Below are positions 43,006-55,169 of a stretch of DNA of 64,000 nt, piece after piece (positions within the stretch are counted from its first letter, which is position 1; each line of letters begins with the position of its first letter). The notes under the pieces are model-generated. The model saw only the letters and a list, made by a program, of their open reading frames with translations, ran no database searches and had not been told where the DNA came from. Position numbers and translations under genes: made by a program. The DNA comes from Elymus sibiricus (lineage: Eukaryota; Streptophyta; Magnoliopsida; Poales; Poaceae): positions 415,709,162 through 415,773,161 of the forward strand of contig CM077675.1 in NCBI GenBank assembly GCA_039707655.1. Reading direction: 5' to 3'.

Positions 43006-44193
43006 CTTAGAACGTCTATAATTGGACCCCTCATACCTTCCCTCAAACGTCTAGGTAGGTCGTTCGATCACTGATCGGTCACGAAAATTCGACCCATCCG
43101 GACCTCTCAAACAGGCCTCAAACGTGTATATCCAGCCCAAATATGGAGCAGATATGGAGGCGCCCGGGCACGCCGGCCTGGCTCGCATCGACCTCATATA
43201 TATTCGCATTTATCCGCTCGCCGTACCAAACCCTGACCACTTCACTACACTCTCCTCCACTCCCAACCGCCATCCTAGCTCACCTGCGGCGATCTCCGGC
43301 CTTCTCCAGCATGGAGGGCAGCGGATCTGACTCCGACCAGTCCGGATCCATCGACTGGGGGGTCATCCCCTGCGGATTGGAGGAGGCAATGGCGGTCCGC
43401 ATTGCACTCTGCCGCTCCGACGAGGACAGCGCCCGACCGACGGCAGGATCTGTTCGGCGCAACTCCATAGCGTCCGCTCAACGGGCGCTCCGTTCCTCTG
43501 GGGCGGGATCATCGCGGTCCCGATGGGCAGAAAATCTCTGCTTCCCCATCACCGGTCCAGCAGACTTTGAGTTCCACAGGGAACGGGCTGTCCACCGTGG
43601 GAAGAAGAGGATAAGGGCCGCCGAGGCCTATCTCGCGGAGGAAATGGCGGAGGCGGAGGCGGCTAATGTGGCGGCAGGGGCGGCCGCAGAGGAGGAAGCC
43701 ATCCGCGCCCGCATTTTAAAGAAACGACAGCGAAGGAACACGCGTGCCCTCGCCCGAGAGCAGAATCGGGCGGTCCGTGAACGGACTGCCACAGAAGGAG
43801 GAGAAGGAGGACAACGACGGTGAGTATAGTTCCGGCGACGAGCAGATTCGGCTCGATCCCTACTGCGCCTTCGACCGGTACTTCCACGAGAAGGACAACA
43901 AGGGTGCTGTGAAGGGCAAGGGCGACCGTGGATGATCTCCACCAAGGCTAAATATGCCAAATTTTGGTAGTCTAGCGGCGTGTAAGTAGTGATGGAATAG
44001 CCGGACGATGTGTGTAATGCATCGACGTAGTAGTTGCATGAGTTTGTATGGGTTTGGGATATGGGATTTGAGATGTCCGGTTGTAGAATGCATTATTTGA
44101 GGCGTGAACGGCCAGTGTCCGCGGACACACCCGGGCGCGTCCACGGGCATTTGAGGGGCCGGATTTGACCAATCCGCCTGGAGATGCTCATAG
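43006..44193 (+). mobile_element. Probable DNA transposon remnant with GAGCATCTCCA-type right end
   Basis: The right end reads GCCTGGAGATGCTC (inverted GAGCATCTCCAGGC), like grass Harbinger/hAT-type termini. The left end, GAGCGACTTAGAACGTC at about 43009, is degenerate. No clean target duplication is visible (TAA on the left, ATA on the right). Between the ends lies an element-specific ORF at 43143-43935. Confidence 0.45.
43143..43935 (+). pseudogene. Element-associated acidic/Arg-rich ORF, function unknown
   Basis: The frame 43143-43823 includes a probable start at MEGSGSDSDQSGSIDWG (43311). It is followed by Arg/Ala-rich helical sequence (AEEMAEAEAANVAAGAAAEE, ILKKRQRRNTRALAREQNR). A second frame, 43744-43935, continues with a conserved-looking SSGDEQIRLDPYCAFDRYF and ends RG. 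The two can be joined only by a shift near 43785-43815, so either there is a one-base indel or a small intron. I do not recognise a domain. GC content is much higher than in the surrounding DNA. Confidence 0.5.
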
Positions 44194-44632
44194 ATTATAC
44201 TGTGTATATGTATCTGGCAAATGGCACTAGAAAACAACAAATATATGATTGTCAAATAGTGACACTATGGATATAACTGTATTGAAAAGAGGTTTCTTAT
44301 AGTTGCAGTAATTTTGTATGTTTTACACACAAAAAGATTGTAAACCCATACGTCTAGTCGTCTACATGCATGCCACTATGCAAGTCCCGTTTCAATTTCG
44401 TCATGCAGCACGTGTACTAACATATATATACTCATCCACTTGATCAAAGCTGCAGCCGGCTGCATGCTAATATAATTTATAATAATTAATATGTGAAGTA
44501 GTAGTGAACCAACAGTACTATATTAGAGCATATCTATTAAAGTGCAACCGTCGCTAGCAACTGATGCGAATGAACTCTTGCAATTATCTAGATAGAAAAA
44601 AAAATCTAGACAGGAGAATAACAACATAATTT
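44194..44632. other. Unassigned AT-rich sequence
   Basis: No supported gene or repeat. A GAGCATATCTA word near 44526 resembles the neighbouring element ends but has no partner. Confidence 0.4.
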
Positions 44633-45013
44633 ATTGAATTCATGCTCCAGCCCTACTCCAAAATTCTGAATAATGGGAGAGAGATGGGCAATATATTTCA
44701 ACACTCCCCTTCACGTCTATTATTTAGTATTAGACGTGAGATCGACGTGGGACGCATAATCTTTTTTTTATATTGCGTTGACAGGGTCTTGAAAGACCTC
44801 TTGGCTCGGATCATATTGAATTTATACGCTAGCCAGATGCTCGAATAGTCCAAAATGATAGGGAGAGGCAGAAAATATATTTAAACATTCCCCTTCACGT
44901 CTATGTTATTTTAGTCCTTAGACATGGGATCAATATAAGCCGCAAAAAAAAATGCTATGTTGACAGGGTCTTAAACTCAAGACCTCTTAACTCAGATACC
45001 ATATATATTGAAT
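44633..45013 (-). repeat. Two-copy tandem repeat, about 185 bp per unit, with tRNA-Met PBS-like border
   Basis: Copy A (44633-44814) and copy B (44815-45013) both run ATTGAATT(C/T)AT, GGGAGAG-GG, AATATATTT-AACA-TCCCCTTCACGTCTAT, TTAG, GACRTGRGATC, TTGACAGGGTCTT, AGACCTCTT. Copy B ends CTCAGATACCATATATATTG, whose minus strand reads TGGTATCTGAG, close to the TGGTATCAGAG tRNA-Met primer site. This looks like LTR/PBS material of a small retrotransposon, either two LTRs next to each other or a duplicated LTR. Confidence 0.65.
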
Positions 45014-45430
45014 CATGTACGGGAAAGGATCGGACATTATAAACCAACATAATTAACATTGTCATACCAAAACTCTAATGTGGCGACTTGTCGTATGAAT
45101 TAAATTTCTACAGGTCTACTCAGCCTTGCCTCTTGTGACTTGTCTACCCTAATTAGGTGACTTGAATATACTGGATAAGACAGGCACGCTTAGCTAGTCA
45201 CCGGATAAGAAAGCGAAGGGCGAGAGATGGAAAAAAGGAAGAGAGATTAGGCAGGTCGATCACAACGTGCATGGAGATAGTCCCGTCCAACACAAACATT
45301 CGTTGCTTGCTGCCATGCATAGTGTTGTCAAATATTACTTTGCAACTCGATCCTGTGCTAGCTGCCTAGCTAAGTGAGAGTTTGGCACGCTTAAAACGCT
45401 TCTCTAAACGCCCTACAAACCTAGCTAAGC
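45014..45430. other. Unassigned sequence
   Basis: No ORF with a domain; nothing recognised on either strand. Confidence 0.4.
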
Positions 45431-46410
45431 TTATCTTGACTTTACTGACCAGTTATATTCAGGGTCCAATCGGGCCGGTTGTGGAAGTGGTGCACGGTTT
45501 CTGGCGCAAGGTGGCAGCGACGCTGTGAGTCGATTGCGGATCTTCACGATGGATCTTATGTCGAGTGGCCACATCTTCGGCGTCATCCATGGTCGATTCG
45601 ATGTGGTTGCCCTGATTCAGATCAGCTGGTGAATTAGACCCGGTAGGCGGGGGTGGTGGTTGCACACCATGTTACAGCGACCTCCGCGACTCCACAACGG
45701 CGGTGGTCATCGAATGGTCTTCGGAGAAGGTTCCTCTCTCCAGATACGACGGTTGACTTCAGCAGTGAGATGCAAATTATGATTGAAGACTTGACGCAAA
45801 GGGTTGGTTGTGCAGCGCGGTAGCGCTCACACATCGCTTGTAGTTGCTGGGATCGCGGAAAAATGGAAGCGACAACACTTGAGTGACTTCGATAATAGTG
45901 CTACATGCATCCGGTCTTGAGCTCCAGGTGAAAGACTAGGTTTAACCTGAGTTGGTTATATCTGGTAATAATAGCGACGTCTTTGTGTCATTACGTTGTC
46001 GAAGGCATTGCTCGGATATGCTCACAGTAACTTTTCAGGGTGAAAATATACATTCTAGCCTTATGGGTGGAACCGGTGATGATGGCGCATGAGCATCGCT
46101 CCCTTTCCGAAGGTGTTTCTATTCAATAACATCGCCGTTCATGTGATGTCATATGTTCGTTGGTGTCGATATGGTCATTGCTATACTTTGCTGATCGCAA
46201 ATCTAAACGCTTCATGCGTTTTTGCTGGCCTACACATAGCTTTGGTCTTGTATTACTTTGCTAGTTGATGGCGTGTTTTTGTATATGTGTGTGTTGGTGT
46301 TGGTTGTGTGCATCTTAACTGTGCAGAGTATGGGAATGAACTCCTAGTGTTAATATTTTCTTGATGTTCCATTTTAAGCTAATAAAATTCACACTTTATC
46401 AAAAAATATT
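45431..46410 (+). other. LINE-like or retroposed 3' tail
   Basis: About 1 kb of moderately GC-rich sequence without an open frame. It ends AATAAAATTCACACTTTATCAAAAAATA at 46380-46407, given here as two adjoining words AATAAAATTCACAC and TTTATCAAAAAATA. The G/T-rich run GTGTGTTGGTGTTGGTTG just upstream and the TTATCAAAA tail resemble the LINE 3' end at 39400-39540. I infer a 5'-truncated non-LTR insertion. Confidence 0.45.
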
Positions 46411-47380
46411 CATGGTTTCGCAGTTGATCCCATTGCATGTTCTTTTTTTTGCATGGTAATATGTGCCTCATTTATATTACAGAGATCACAACAGAAGCCA
46501 CATACATACCTACCAATCTGGCAAAACTGAAAAAATAGCAGAACGCTAGTCTTTGCACAAATAACCACCAGCCAAGAAGTAAAATTACAAATAAGACCGA
46601 AGAAACATCCGAGCTTGTTCTCGTGGATGGAGAAATCAGTAGCATCAGGTATGTACGGCGGGGACGGGGGCGTTCCAATATTCTCCATCTTATACCCCTG
46701 GGAAAAAATAACTATGTCATATAGGGTGCAAACTAAGATGAGACATGTTCGCTAATTTAGACCGCTATGCCCAACAAGGTCGCGCCGGAGAGGAGCCATG
46801 CTTTCTCTCTTTGGATTGAGGAGCGCCGACCCTGCCAACGTGAAGAATCTCTGTGGCCGTCTATTCATCTCTCATATTGCAAAAGAACATAGACTTTGTC
46901 AGTGAACTAGACTCGGGGAAGCCAGGGGAACCGACTCGCAAATGTTAACACCGGTGAACATCGGCCTAAGCTTTCGCTCGGCTGATCTGCCATCCCATGC
47001 TGAGGGACATGGGCACTAGCCACAAACACATGCGAGAGTGCTGTGATGGTTGTGCCAGGGGCCTCCGAATTTGGATCTGAACAAAATGTCGCCACATGTC
47101 TAATTTTGCTAGGGTCCTATTATCGCCCCCTTGATGTCCACACAGCAAGGGAATATGACCAACATAGCCAGCATGTGGCCCACTGGAAGCTGCCTGCTCA
47201 TCTACCATCCAGGGTTACCACCCCAGCCACTAAAACCCTACACGAGATAGAGGTCAGAGAGTGGGCCGCGCCACCACCTTCATGGTCATGCACATCCACA
47301 GGCCTCCCTGGTGATCTTCCCGACGGTGATGAGGGCGAGTGGTGGTGGTCACTAGGATTATGGTCGTCCTCGAGGGAGGG
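46411..47380. other. Unassigned, mixed composition; no gene supported
   Basis: Several overlapping short frames on both strands, none with a domain. The 46450-46690 stretch looks like a retroposed or degenerate transcript on the minus strand, but I cannot identify it. Confidence 0.35.
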
Positions 47381-48860
47381 TGATGACCAACAAGTATAGG
47401 GGATCAATCGTAGTCCTTTTGATAAGTAGGAGTGTCGAACCCAACGAGGAGCGGAAGGAATCAATGCGCAGTTTTCAGCAAGGTATTCTCTTCAAGTGTT
47501 GTAAAGTAGCTGTGTTAAACAGTTTGATAGCAAGATAATTTGTAACAAGCAACAAAAGTAACAAGGTGCAGCAAGGTGTAAATTCTTTTTATTGTAAAGG
47601 ACAAGCTGAAATTACTTTCTATAGTGATTAAAGCGTTCGCGAGGACACATATGAATATTGTGTAGTTACTTTCACCATGATTCATTGACTCGCGTTCATT
47701 GCTTTAATAAGCCGTTATGTGGGTCGGCCGGTGCTAAGGTGTTGTTCTTACTTAAACAAACAAACTACTTATGGTTATTCCCTCTCGCAAGCATCCTCAA
47801 CTACAAGAGAAGAATTAAGATAAATCTAACCATAGCATAAAACATATGGATCCAAAACAGCCCCTCACGAAATAACACATAAACTAGGGTTTAGGCTTCT
47901 GTCAGTCCCGCAACCTATCATCTACTAACAAATCCCATAATGCCTTTCCCTATGCCCAAACATGGTAATGTGTCATGTATTCGACGTTCATGACACCACT
48001 AGAGGAAGAAAAACACAAAACATCATCAAAACATTGAACGAAAACCAACTTCACATGATTACTTATAACAAGACTTCTCTCATGTCCTCAAGAACAAATG
48101 GAACTACTCGCAAACATATTCATGTTCATGATCAGAGAAAATAAATATATGATTAACAATCTAAACATATAATCTTCCACCAAATAAATAAACTAGCATC
48201 AACTACAAGATGTAATCAACACTACTAGTAAACCAAAGGTACCAATCTGAGATTTGAGAAAAAGATTGGATACAAGAGATGAACTAGGGTTTGTAGATGA
48301 GATGGTGCTGATGAAGATGTTAATGGAGATGAGTCCTCCCATGAGATGGAGACGAGTCCTCCCGCGATGCGAGGAATGTTGGTGATGATGATGGCTTTGA
48401 TTCCCCCCTCCGGGAGAAAAGTTTCCCAGATGAAATCACTCTGTCGGAGAGCAAAAGTGCTCCTGGCCAGATTCCCCATCGAGACGGCGGTGCTTCCTCC
48501 TCAAAGTCTTCTTTTGAATTTTTTTTCAAGCAAAAATGACAATATATAGAAAAATATGGGCCACGGAGGCATGTTGTGCGTCCGACAAGCTCACATGACG
48601 CACCCCTAGAGCTTGTGGCTCCCAGGTGGGTCCCCTCCGGTAGTTTTTTCTTCCAGTATTTTTTATACATTCCAAAATAAATATTCGTAAGTTTCCAGGT
48701 CATTTGGAGCTGCAGAGAATAGTTATCTCTATTGTAGCTCTTTTCAGGTCTAGAATTTCAGCTGCCGACATTCTTTCTCTTGTGATCGAATTAGCAAATT
48801 AAGAGAGAAAAAGCATTAGAATTACATCATAAAGTGAAATATAACTGGACGCGGATTTTT
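47381..48860 (-). mobile_element. Solo or truncated Gypsy LTR
   Basis: Begins TGATGACCAACAAGTATAGG, the start of a common Triticeae LTR type (compare TGATAACCCACAAGTATAGG of Athila-1). It continues through GTGTCGAACCCAACGAGGAG, a GC-rich CTTGTGGCTCCCAGGTGGGT block and GCATTAGAATTACATCATAA. The far end should read ACGTATCA but gives ACGCGGA near 48850, so it is degraded or cut. No second LTR or internal domain adjoins it. The orientation is inferred from the Athila-1 LTR. Confidence 0.65.
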
Positions 48861-49521
48861 GGGACATGGTGGCACACGATGCCGTTATCCTGGACGTCTG
48901 CATGCGCATCGCGATTCCTAATTAATATAGTGCATTTGCAATACGATGACAGTTACTGAATGGTATATAGGAATATACAGCCGTGAGTTAGCCATGACGC
49001 ATTAAATTTGTATGATACAACTTGGCTGGTAGCTGAGTTCTGACACCCCCGTAAATTCTGGTAGATGTGTAGGATTTAAATCACTGCTGGGTGACTTGAT
49101 GGTCTGCATGTCATCATTACGGGCTTTTGCGGTGAATTAAATAGAACCTGTATTCCAGGGCAAGTCATTTTAAACACAGATTGGCTGGAGAAGTCTCCAG
49201 GCCAAGCAAGAACTAGTAGCGAAATATTTATCCAACATCAAATTTTTTGATAAAGAAAATTATATTGGTTCCGAACTTCTTCAGCTAGTAGGAGTTGGTT
49301 CCGAACTTGTGATATTTGTGCCAAGGAGCTGATTAGAACGGTGCTGAACCTTATCATTAGATTGGCTGGAAACTAATTCTCCTGGAGCAGGTTCCAAATA
49401 ATCAGTGCTCGTCCATTTGTTGCTGAAATTTCATCGGCAACGGCAATTATCAAGGTTCTCTGAACCAACACAACTTCTCGTAATTTTCTTTGCATGGTGA
49501 TCCAACTCAACCGCATCAATA
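48861..49521. other. Unassigned sequence
   Basis: No gene, RNA or repeat that I can support. GGTTCCGAACTT is repeated at 49267 and 49297. Confidence 0.4.
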
Positions 49522-49523
49522 TA

Positions 49524-49682
49524 CTCCCTCCGTTCCCAAATATAGGTCTTTTTAGACATCTCAATAGGGACTACATACGGAGCAAAATGAGTGAATTTAC
49601 ACTCTTAAATATGTCTATATACATCCATATGTAGTCCAATAATGAAATCTCTACAAAGACTTATATTTAGGAACGGAGGGAG
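49524..49682. mobile_element. Stowaway MITE, 159 bp
   Basis: TIRs CTCCCTCCGTTCC on both sides, TA duplications at 49522-49523 and 49683-49684. Same family and orientation as the copy at 42288. Confidence 0.95.
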
Positions 49683-49684
49683 TA

Positions 49685-52600
49685 TTTTGCAATTGTGCAT
49701 GCTCACCTAATCCCTTCGGATATGTTCGAAAGACAGTATTTCATAGTGAAGGGTTCCAATCAAATCCATTTGGAAATAATAATAAAGGAAAGCATGGCAG
49801 TGTACATCCATCGTCAACCTATCACTTGGAGAACCAACAGGACAAGGTCGCGATGGCAGCAAGCTTCCCCGACAGCCATTTACAATATTGGTGTTGGAGG
49901 AGTCAGTGAACTATTCTTAGACATTGAGTGACACATGAACATCAAAGCTAAGAGAGAATATGTACTGCAGTACAAGTGTTATTCTACATCTCTATGTTTT
50001 CCCGAAAGGAGCTACACATCTTCATGGATGAGTTCTAGCTAGCTTTGCACATGAACAATGTCGCAAGAATTAGAGAAACAGGATCATCAGTGAGATAGGA
50101 CCTGCGGGATGGATAATTGATAGTCTGCATGTTGCACCTAAAAGATGATGGGTGTCTTGATGTCCTGTCAGCCATTTACAGCAAAACTTGCTGCTCATAA
50201 ACGAATGGGACCAGGCTGAAAAAGTCTCTGCTGGTTGGGGAATGGCAGAGTAATTCAATGCTTCACCAGTGCGCTTGAGCCAGCGTTATCAATACCAGAA
50301 ATATACAAACATTGATATGGTACAAATAAATTAAGATACGATGACCTTGTACACAAACTGCACGAATCATGTGGCAACGGACGGGGCAGATAACGTCCCC
50401 GCGTGGTACTATGTCCACTCGTGATTTATCCAATATAACTCTAAAACATAATAGATAATATAGTAAAAAAGCATGATGTAAAATGGACGTATTAGAGAAC
50501 ATCGCAAGAGCGCTTCGAAATGCACTTTAGATGATTCCGGACCACCACTACGTGACATAGTGGCCGAGACAGGCCCCAGGGCCCAGGCATGAGGCGTGAG
50601 GCCCAATTCCTTTGTATATATACTGCACCAATACTGTTCATGTAAGCTACAATGTACAAAGGCGGTCCGGGGCGGCCCGTTGGGTTGACTCCGGCCCTGA
50701 GGTGACCTGATCGCTGCTCTAGTTTTCTCAATCTTGTCTATAGAAGCAAACGGAGCTAGCCTGTGGACCCATCACCCATGTGCAATTTGTACGTACAAAA
50801 TGTATGGATTTGCTGATAATCTAGCTGGTTCACACGATGCTGTCAAATCATTCTACTCGGTCGGTAAATGTGGCTTCCATACGCTCTCGTATTGTGTACA
50901 TTGCTTGCTTATTCAGCATACACACAAACCTTTATATTCCATATCACACAGCTCGCCAACCGATCGAGGAGAATCGGCAGTGCCACTTTGAAGTGTCGCA
51001 TGGGAATTCTCCGGCCACGCTACGACAACCGACATGCCGGCGGAGACGGTGCGCCGGCCGGCACTCAGGCGTATGCGTCGATTCACCGCCGTCCATATTC
51101 TACGGGAAATTAGGGCCAACATGTTTGAGAGATTCGATGCTGCTTTCTTTTTCACTGGTCCGTGCCGTGCGTGCATGCGCCATGCATGCATTTCTACGGG
51201 TTCAAAGATATGTTCGAGTTAATTGTCGTTGGCGCGTCCATGAAATCAAGGAAAACGACGATCGAATAATCATCTGCTTAACCTCCATCCGACGACGAAT
51301 CTCATTACCAAAATTCCTGGCTGGGGTGGGTACTGATCGATCTCAACCGTCTCCTCTAGGGTCGGCCTGTCCTTGTCCGCTCGTGCTTGTCTCGACGCTG
51401 CTGATCGTTTTTTTCTAAAAAAAGTTAACAAACGATGCGGACCGCTCGAGCATGCATGGATGCAGCTGGCACACAAACGGACTACGGGATGGCTCATGCA
51501 CATCAGCACGTGCATCAGCTAATTCCTGCTCGTGTACATATTCAGCTAGCTAACCGTTTCTTTCGTCGTGGCCGTCATGCAAATCTACATGACACGTACG
51601 CACGTCGTTGCCTCATGTATGCACGAAAATCATGTGCACAAACTTTACGCTCGGCCGGTGCACCGTCTTACTACATGTAATCCGGCCAGCACCGGGAGCG
51701 TCCGGGGATTCCCTTTCTCAAAGCTCACTATCATGTCAAACTAAATATACGCTTGGTGATCCGGAGAGAGCGACGCGTGCACACGCGGATGCAAGTTTTC
51801 GTTCTTGAATTACTTTGCGTGGTGTATATCTTTTCATTTTTTTTCTATGTCTGACTGAGACTTCGTTATGTCTCAACGATACTATCTTCCTTTAATCTTG
51901 CGTAAAGATTCATATAAAAAAATTGTTTTCAGTTTTTTTTCTTCTTATATAGGAGTATATCACTTGAGTGAGACTTGGTTAAATCTTAGTCGACTGAGAC
52001 CTACCCACACCCATATCTTTTTTAGGAAGACATGTTACCACTCGCAGACATGTGTACCAAGATGACCAGTTGAAGCTAGCAATAACCAGCAAGCTGATTG
52101 ACCGACCACGTGCATGTGTTCCGCTACGATTTGACCACACAGGAGTACCACAGAATCTGAAGGAAAATAGCGTACTGCGAAAGACACGCACACATGCATG
52201 CATGAATGCACAGTCAAGCTAGCTAGCATAAAAGGTGATTGAACTCAGGACACACACTCATAGAGTCATAGTCATAGAAAAATGGCTAGGATGCATCCAT
52301 GTGCATGCAACCCTTGTGAGTTTGCTTCTAGATATTTCGATATGCACAGGACATACTTACATGCATGGCTGTTGGCCGGCCGTTTGGTCTTGCGTGGGCG
52401 CGAGTGCTTGCTGAGAAAGCTAGTGTCCATACGCGTGATCAGCTTTCATTAATTGTGCATGCTCTCACTTCCTTGTCTTGTTCGGTTGATGGCTTGCTGG
52501 AAACATGTCCATTCTGTTGCTGTGCAATGAATTTTGGAAAATAGCAACGAACACATTACACATATGTGGATGAATATCACTATGAACAAAAAGTTGTTGG

Positions 52601-52959
52601 GGTACCTAACTTGTTCATAATTATTGCCTTCAATGCCATGTCAAATATGTCGTGCAGGCCCAAATTATTAATTCGGCTATCAGACTGAAGATGTGCTTTG
52701 TCCCTAGAGTTGTCTTTCAAAACTAAATGGCACCACGTGAGTTGCCGCGGAAATTAGTTGCAATATATGTTCAATAAGATTTTACAGTAGTTGGCATGAA
52801 TATTTGAATTAATAATATATGAGCTATAATCTAAATACTTATCATATATTGTATTTAATTGTGTATAGTTAAAAATATTTATATACATCCATGCATATGT
52901 GGTCGGCCTTTCATGAGGTGTCATATGTAGATCGAACTGGAAGGTGGTGGATGTTTACG
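49685..52959. other. Unassigned intergenic sequence
   Basis: About 3.3 kb without a domain-bearing ORF. The longest + frame (50837-51418, 193 aa) is low in helix-forming pattern, has no homologous motif I know, and overlaps equally long frames on the other strand, so I treat it as chance. Several TGCATG and CATGCA words occur around 51170 and 52195. Confidence 0.45.
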
Positions 52960-52965
52960 TAATTT

Positions 52966-52966
52966 A

Positions 52967-53001
<35 letters not shown>

Positions 53002-53012
53002 CCCACACACAC
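52966..53012. repeat. Compound (CT)n(CA)n microsatellite
   Basis: A (CT)n run at about 52967-52987, then a (CA)n run to about 53009 with a CCCC interruption, then CTCTCTCT to about 53018. Confidence 0.92.
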
Positions 53013-53224
53013 TCTCTCTGACCGGTACATCTGCGCATGTGCAATTTCTTGTGAGTACATACAATACAACTCACAAACAAGAGGTTAAAAACCTTACTAT
53101 TTTTCAAAGAATATAAAATCATTGGATTATTACCCTTCTAAAAAGATACTAATTCATCTCAACGGGTGTCGTCTCCCACTGAAAGAGCATCGTGAAAAAT
53201 CCTAGAACAAATAAAAAATAAAAC

Positions 53225-53300
53225 GAACACCCGCGCTAAGTTGAAGACTTGAATCCGAGTGGGTTGATTTTACGACAAGAAACTTGACCATCTAAGCTAC
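53225..53300 (-). mobile_element. tRNA-derived SINE-like segment with Pol III A and B boxes
   Basis: Read on the minus strand, TAGCTTAGATGGTCAAG (53283-53299) resembles a tRNA A box and GGATTCAAGTCTTC (53244-53257) resembles a B box, about 30 bp apart. That spacing and order fit an internal Pol III promoter. The remaining sequence does not fold into a clean tRNA cloverleaf, so a SINE (or degenerate tRNA relative) is more likely than a tRNA gene. Confidence 0.5.
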
Positions 53301-53817
53301 AATCAGTTGGCACGAAAAGTTGAATATACAAGACACTCTTCATGCACTCTGATCATACGTGCAAGAACAAGCGATCTCAGGTTTAGAAATTTGTTTGGGA
53401 TTGCAACAACACAAAACAGTCATCTGAGAATCAGCAAAAACATTTATATTTTCAATAGGAAGGTAATATTTTTGTTCTTGACGATACATGTACAACTGTA
53501 AGCAAGCTCAACCACTGTGGGGGATGCATGAGACGAACATATATAGTGGCAGCAGAGAAGGAGCATGTGTACAAATATTGTCTATCTGTTTTAGTGGTGT
53601 GATATAAAGAGTCCAGAACGACTCAGCAAGTAAAGTTACACACATATATAACAACTCTCTGACACCCATTGGCGCCGCCTCTACGCGTCCAAAGTCCAAG
53701 CAAAGCTCGGCTTTGGCAAATCATGCAAAGCATCTTTTCCACCGACTTTTTCCTTTTGCATTCCGTCGACCTTTCTTATGCAAGTTCGTCGAACGTTAAG
53801 GTTTTACGTATTTTCTA

Positions 53818-53977
53818 TTCCCTCCGTTCCTAAATATAAGTCTTTTTAGACATTCCAATAGGGTACTACATACGGAGCAAAATGAGTGAATCCACACTCT
53901 AAAATATGTCTATATACATCTGTATGTAATCCAATAATGGAATCTCTTTAAATACTTATATTTAGGAACGGTGGGAG
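53818..53977. mobile_element. Stowaway MITE, 160 bp
   Basis: TIRs TTCCCTCCGTTCC and, inverted, CTCCCACCGTTCC; TA at 53816-53817 and 53978-53979. Same orientation as 49524-49682. Confidence 0.93.
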
Positions 53978-53979
53978 TA

Positions 53980-54594
53980 CAAAGCTAAAGCTTTTATGCG
54001 AGAAAGAGACCACACGCATTAATTTCCCTGTTTGCATTTTCGAGCTGGCGTGATGAATGACACTTGATCGTCACAAGATATAATAAAGCGATCGATCAAA
54101 GGAATAATTAACAGACCAGAGATTACGTTGGCTGGCTGGCCGGTCACCATGCACGCACGCATGCATAGGTAGATCCCCAGTCCAACACGCTGCCGCATGC
54201 ACATTTCCAAAAAGATTAGCATCACCGTAGGATGAAAAGGACGTCCAAGGCGGAGGTGACTAAAAAGTTCAGAAAGTTGATGTCACTCTTGTCTTGTATC
54301 CTACCATAAAATTACATTTGTCCAAAAATAGTGCAATCCCAAAAAAATAAAACAAGAAGGTACTACGCAAAAAAAGATTAAAAGCTAAAATAAAAAATGA
54401 AAGTAAAGAATGACTAAGACTTCGCAAATGTGTGATCCCTTTTAGCAATCCCCTTGCTTGTATTCTTACGCAGTTTTGATCAAGGATAGCGACATCAGTA
54501 GCTAGCAAAATGTTACATGCACGCATGTCTGCCGCAAGGGCAAGAACCTAACCGGAATTAGATCCATGTGCAATATGTACGTGCGAATAGTATA
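53980..54594. other. Spacer between two oppositely oriented MITEs; no gene
   Basis: 615 bp with no domain-bearing frame. Together with the flanking MITEs it could form the loop of a long hairpin transcript. Confidence 0.45.
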
Positions 54595-54596
54595 TA

Positions 54597-54755
54597 CTCA
54601 CTCCGTTCCTAAATATAAATCTTTTTAGAGATTTCATTATTAGACTACATATGGATGTATATAGACATATTTTAGAGTGTAGATTCACTTATTTTGCTCC
54701 GTATGTAATCCCTATTGAAATGTCTAAAAAGACTTATATTTAGAAACGGAGGGAG
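54597..54755. mobile_element. Stowaway MITE, 159 bp, inverted relative to the other three
   Basis: TIRs CTCACTCCGTTCC and CTCCCTCCGTTTC; TA at 54595-54596 and 54756-54757. The internal order (GACATATTTTAGAGTGTAGA before TTTTGCTCCGTATG) is the reverse complement of the copies at 42288, 49524 and 53818. Confidence 0.94.
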
Positions 54756-54909
54756 TATATGTCGTCTCAAAAGATAAGAGGTTTATTGATCGCTGATTCG
54801 ATATAGTACCGTGTCTAGCTGGTGCACACGATCGATCGGTGTTGTCTAATCTTATTTGTACGCGGCATATGTGGCAGTTTGTATTGCTTGCTTCCTCAGC
54901 ATGCACTGC

Positions 54910-54940
54910 TGGATGCATGCATGCATGCATCATGCATGCC
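54910..54940. repeat. (GCAT)n short microsatellite
   Basis: GGATGCATGCATGCATGCAT followed by CATGCATGCC, an imperfect run of seven GCAT units. Confidence 0.85.
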
Positions 54941-55169
54941 TGTTTCAGTTTTTTAACCACCGAACCGATCCATGGAGGAGATTTCCAAAATAAAAACGAT
55001 GGGGGGAGAGTCTGCACAGCTGTTGACTGTTGAGTGCTGCACAAAGCTTAACTGCCAAAAGTGGATACGTTGGGCTTCACAAAAAAAAAAGTGGATACGT
55101 TGGATTTTCGAAACCGGTCGGTGTGTATTTTCTTGTCTTCGATTGTCTAGAAAGTAGGAAGTCGAATAC

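Noticed and set aside
46410..47464. Minus- and plus-strand frames as a small gene
   Set aside because: Short overlapping frames, no domain, no consistent splice structure; composition resembles a degenerate retroposed sequence.
50837..51418. 193-aa open frame as a possible host gene
   Set aside because: No domain, no convincing start context or splice pattern, and similar-length frames overlap on the other strand and in other frames.
53225..53300. A tRNA gene
   Set aside because: A and B boxes are present but the arms do not pair into a cloverleaf and the B box deviates from the consensus.
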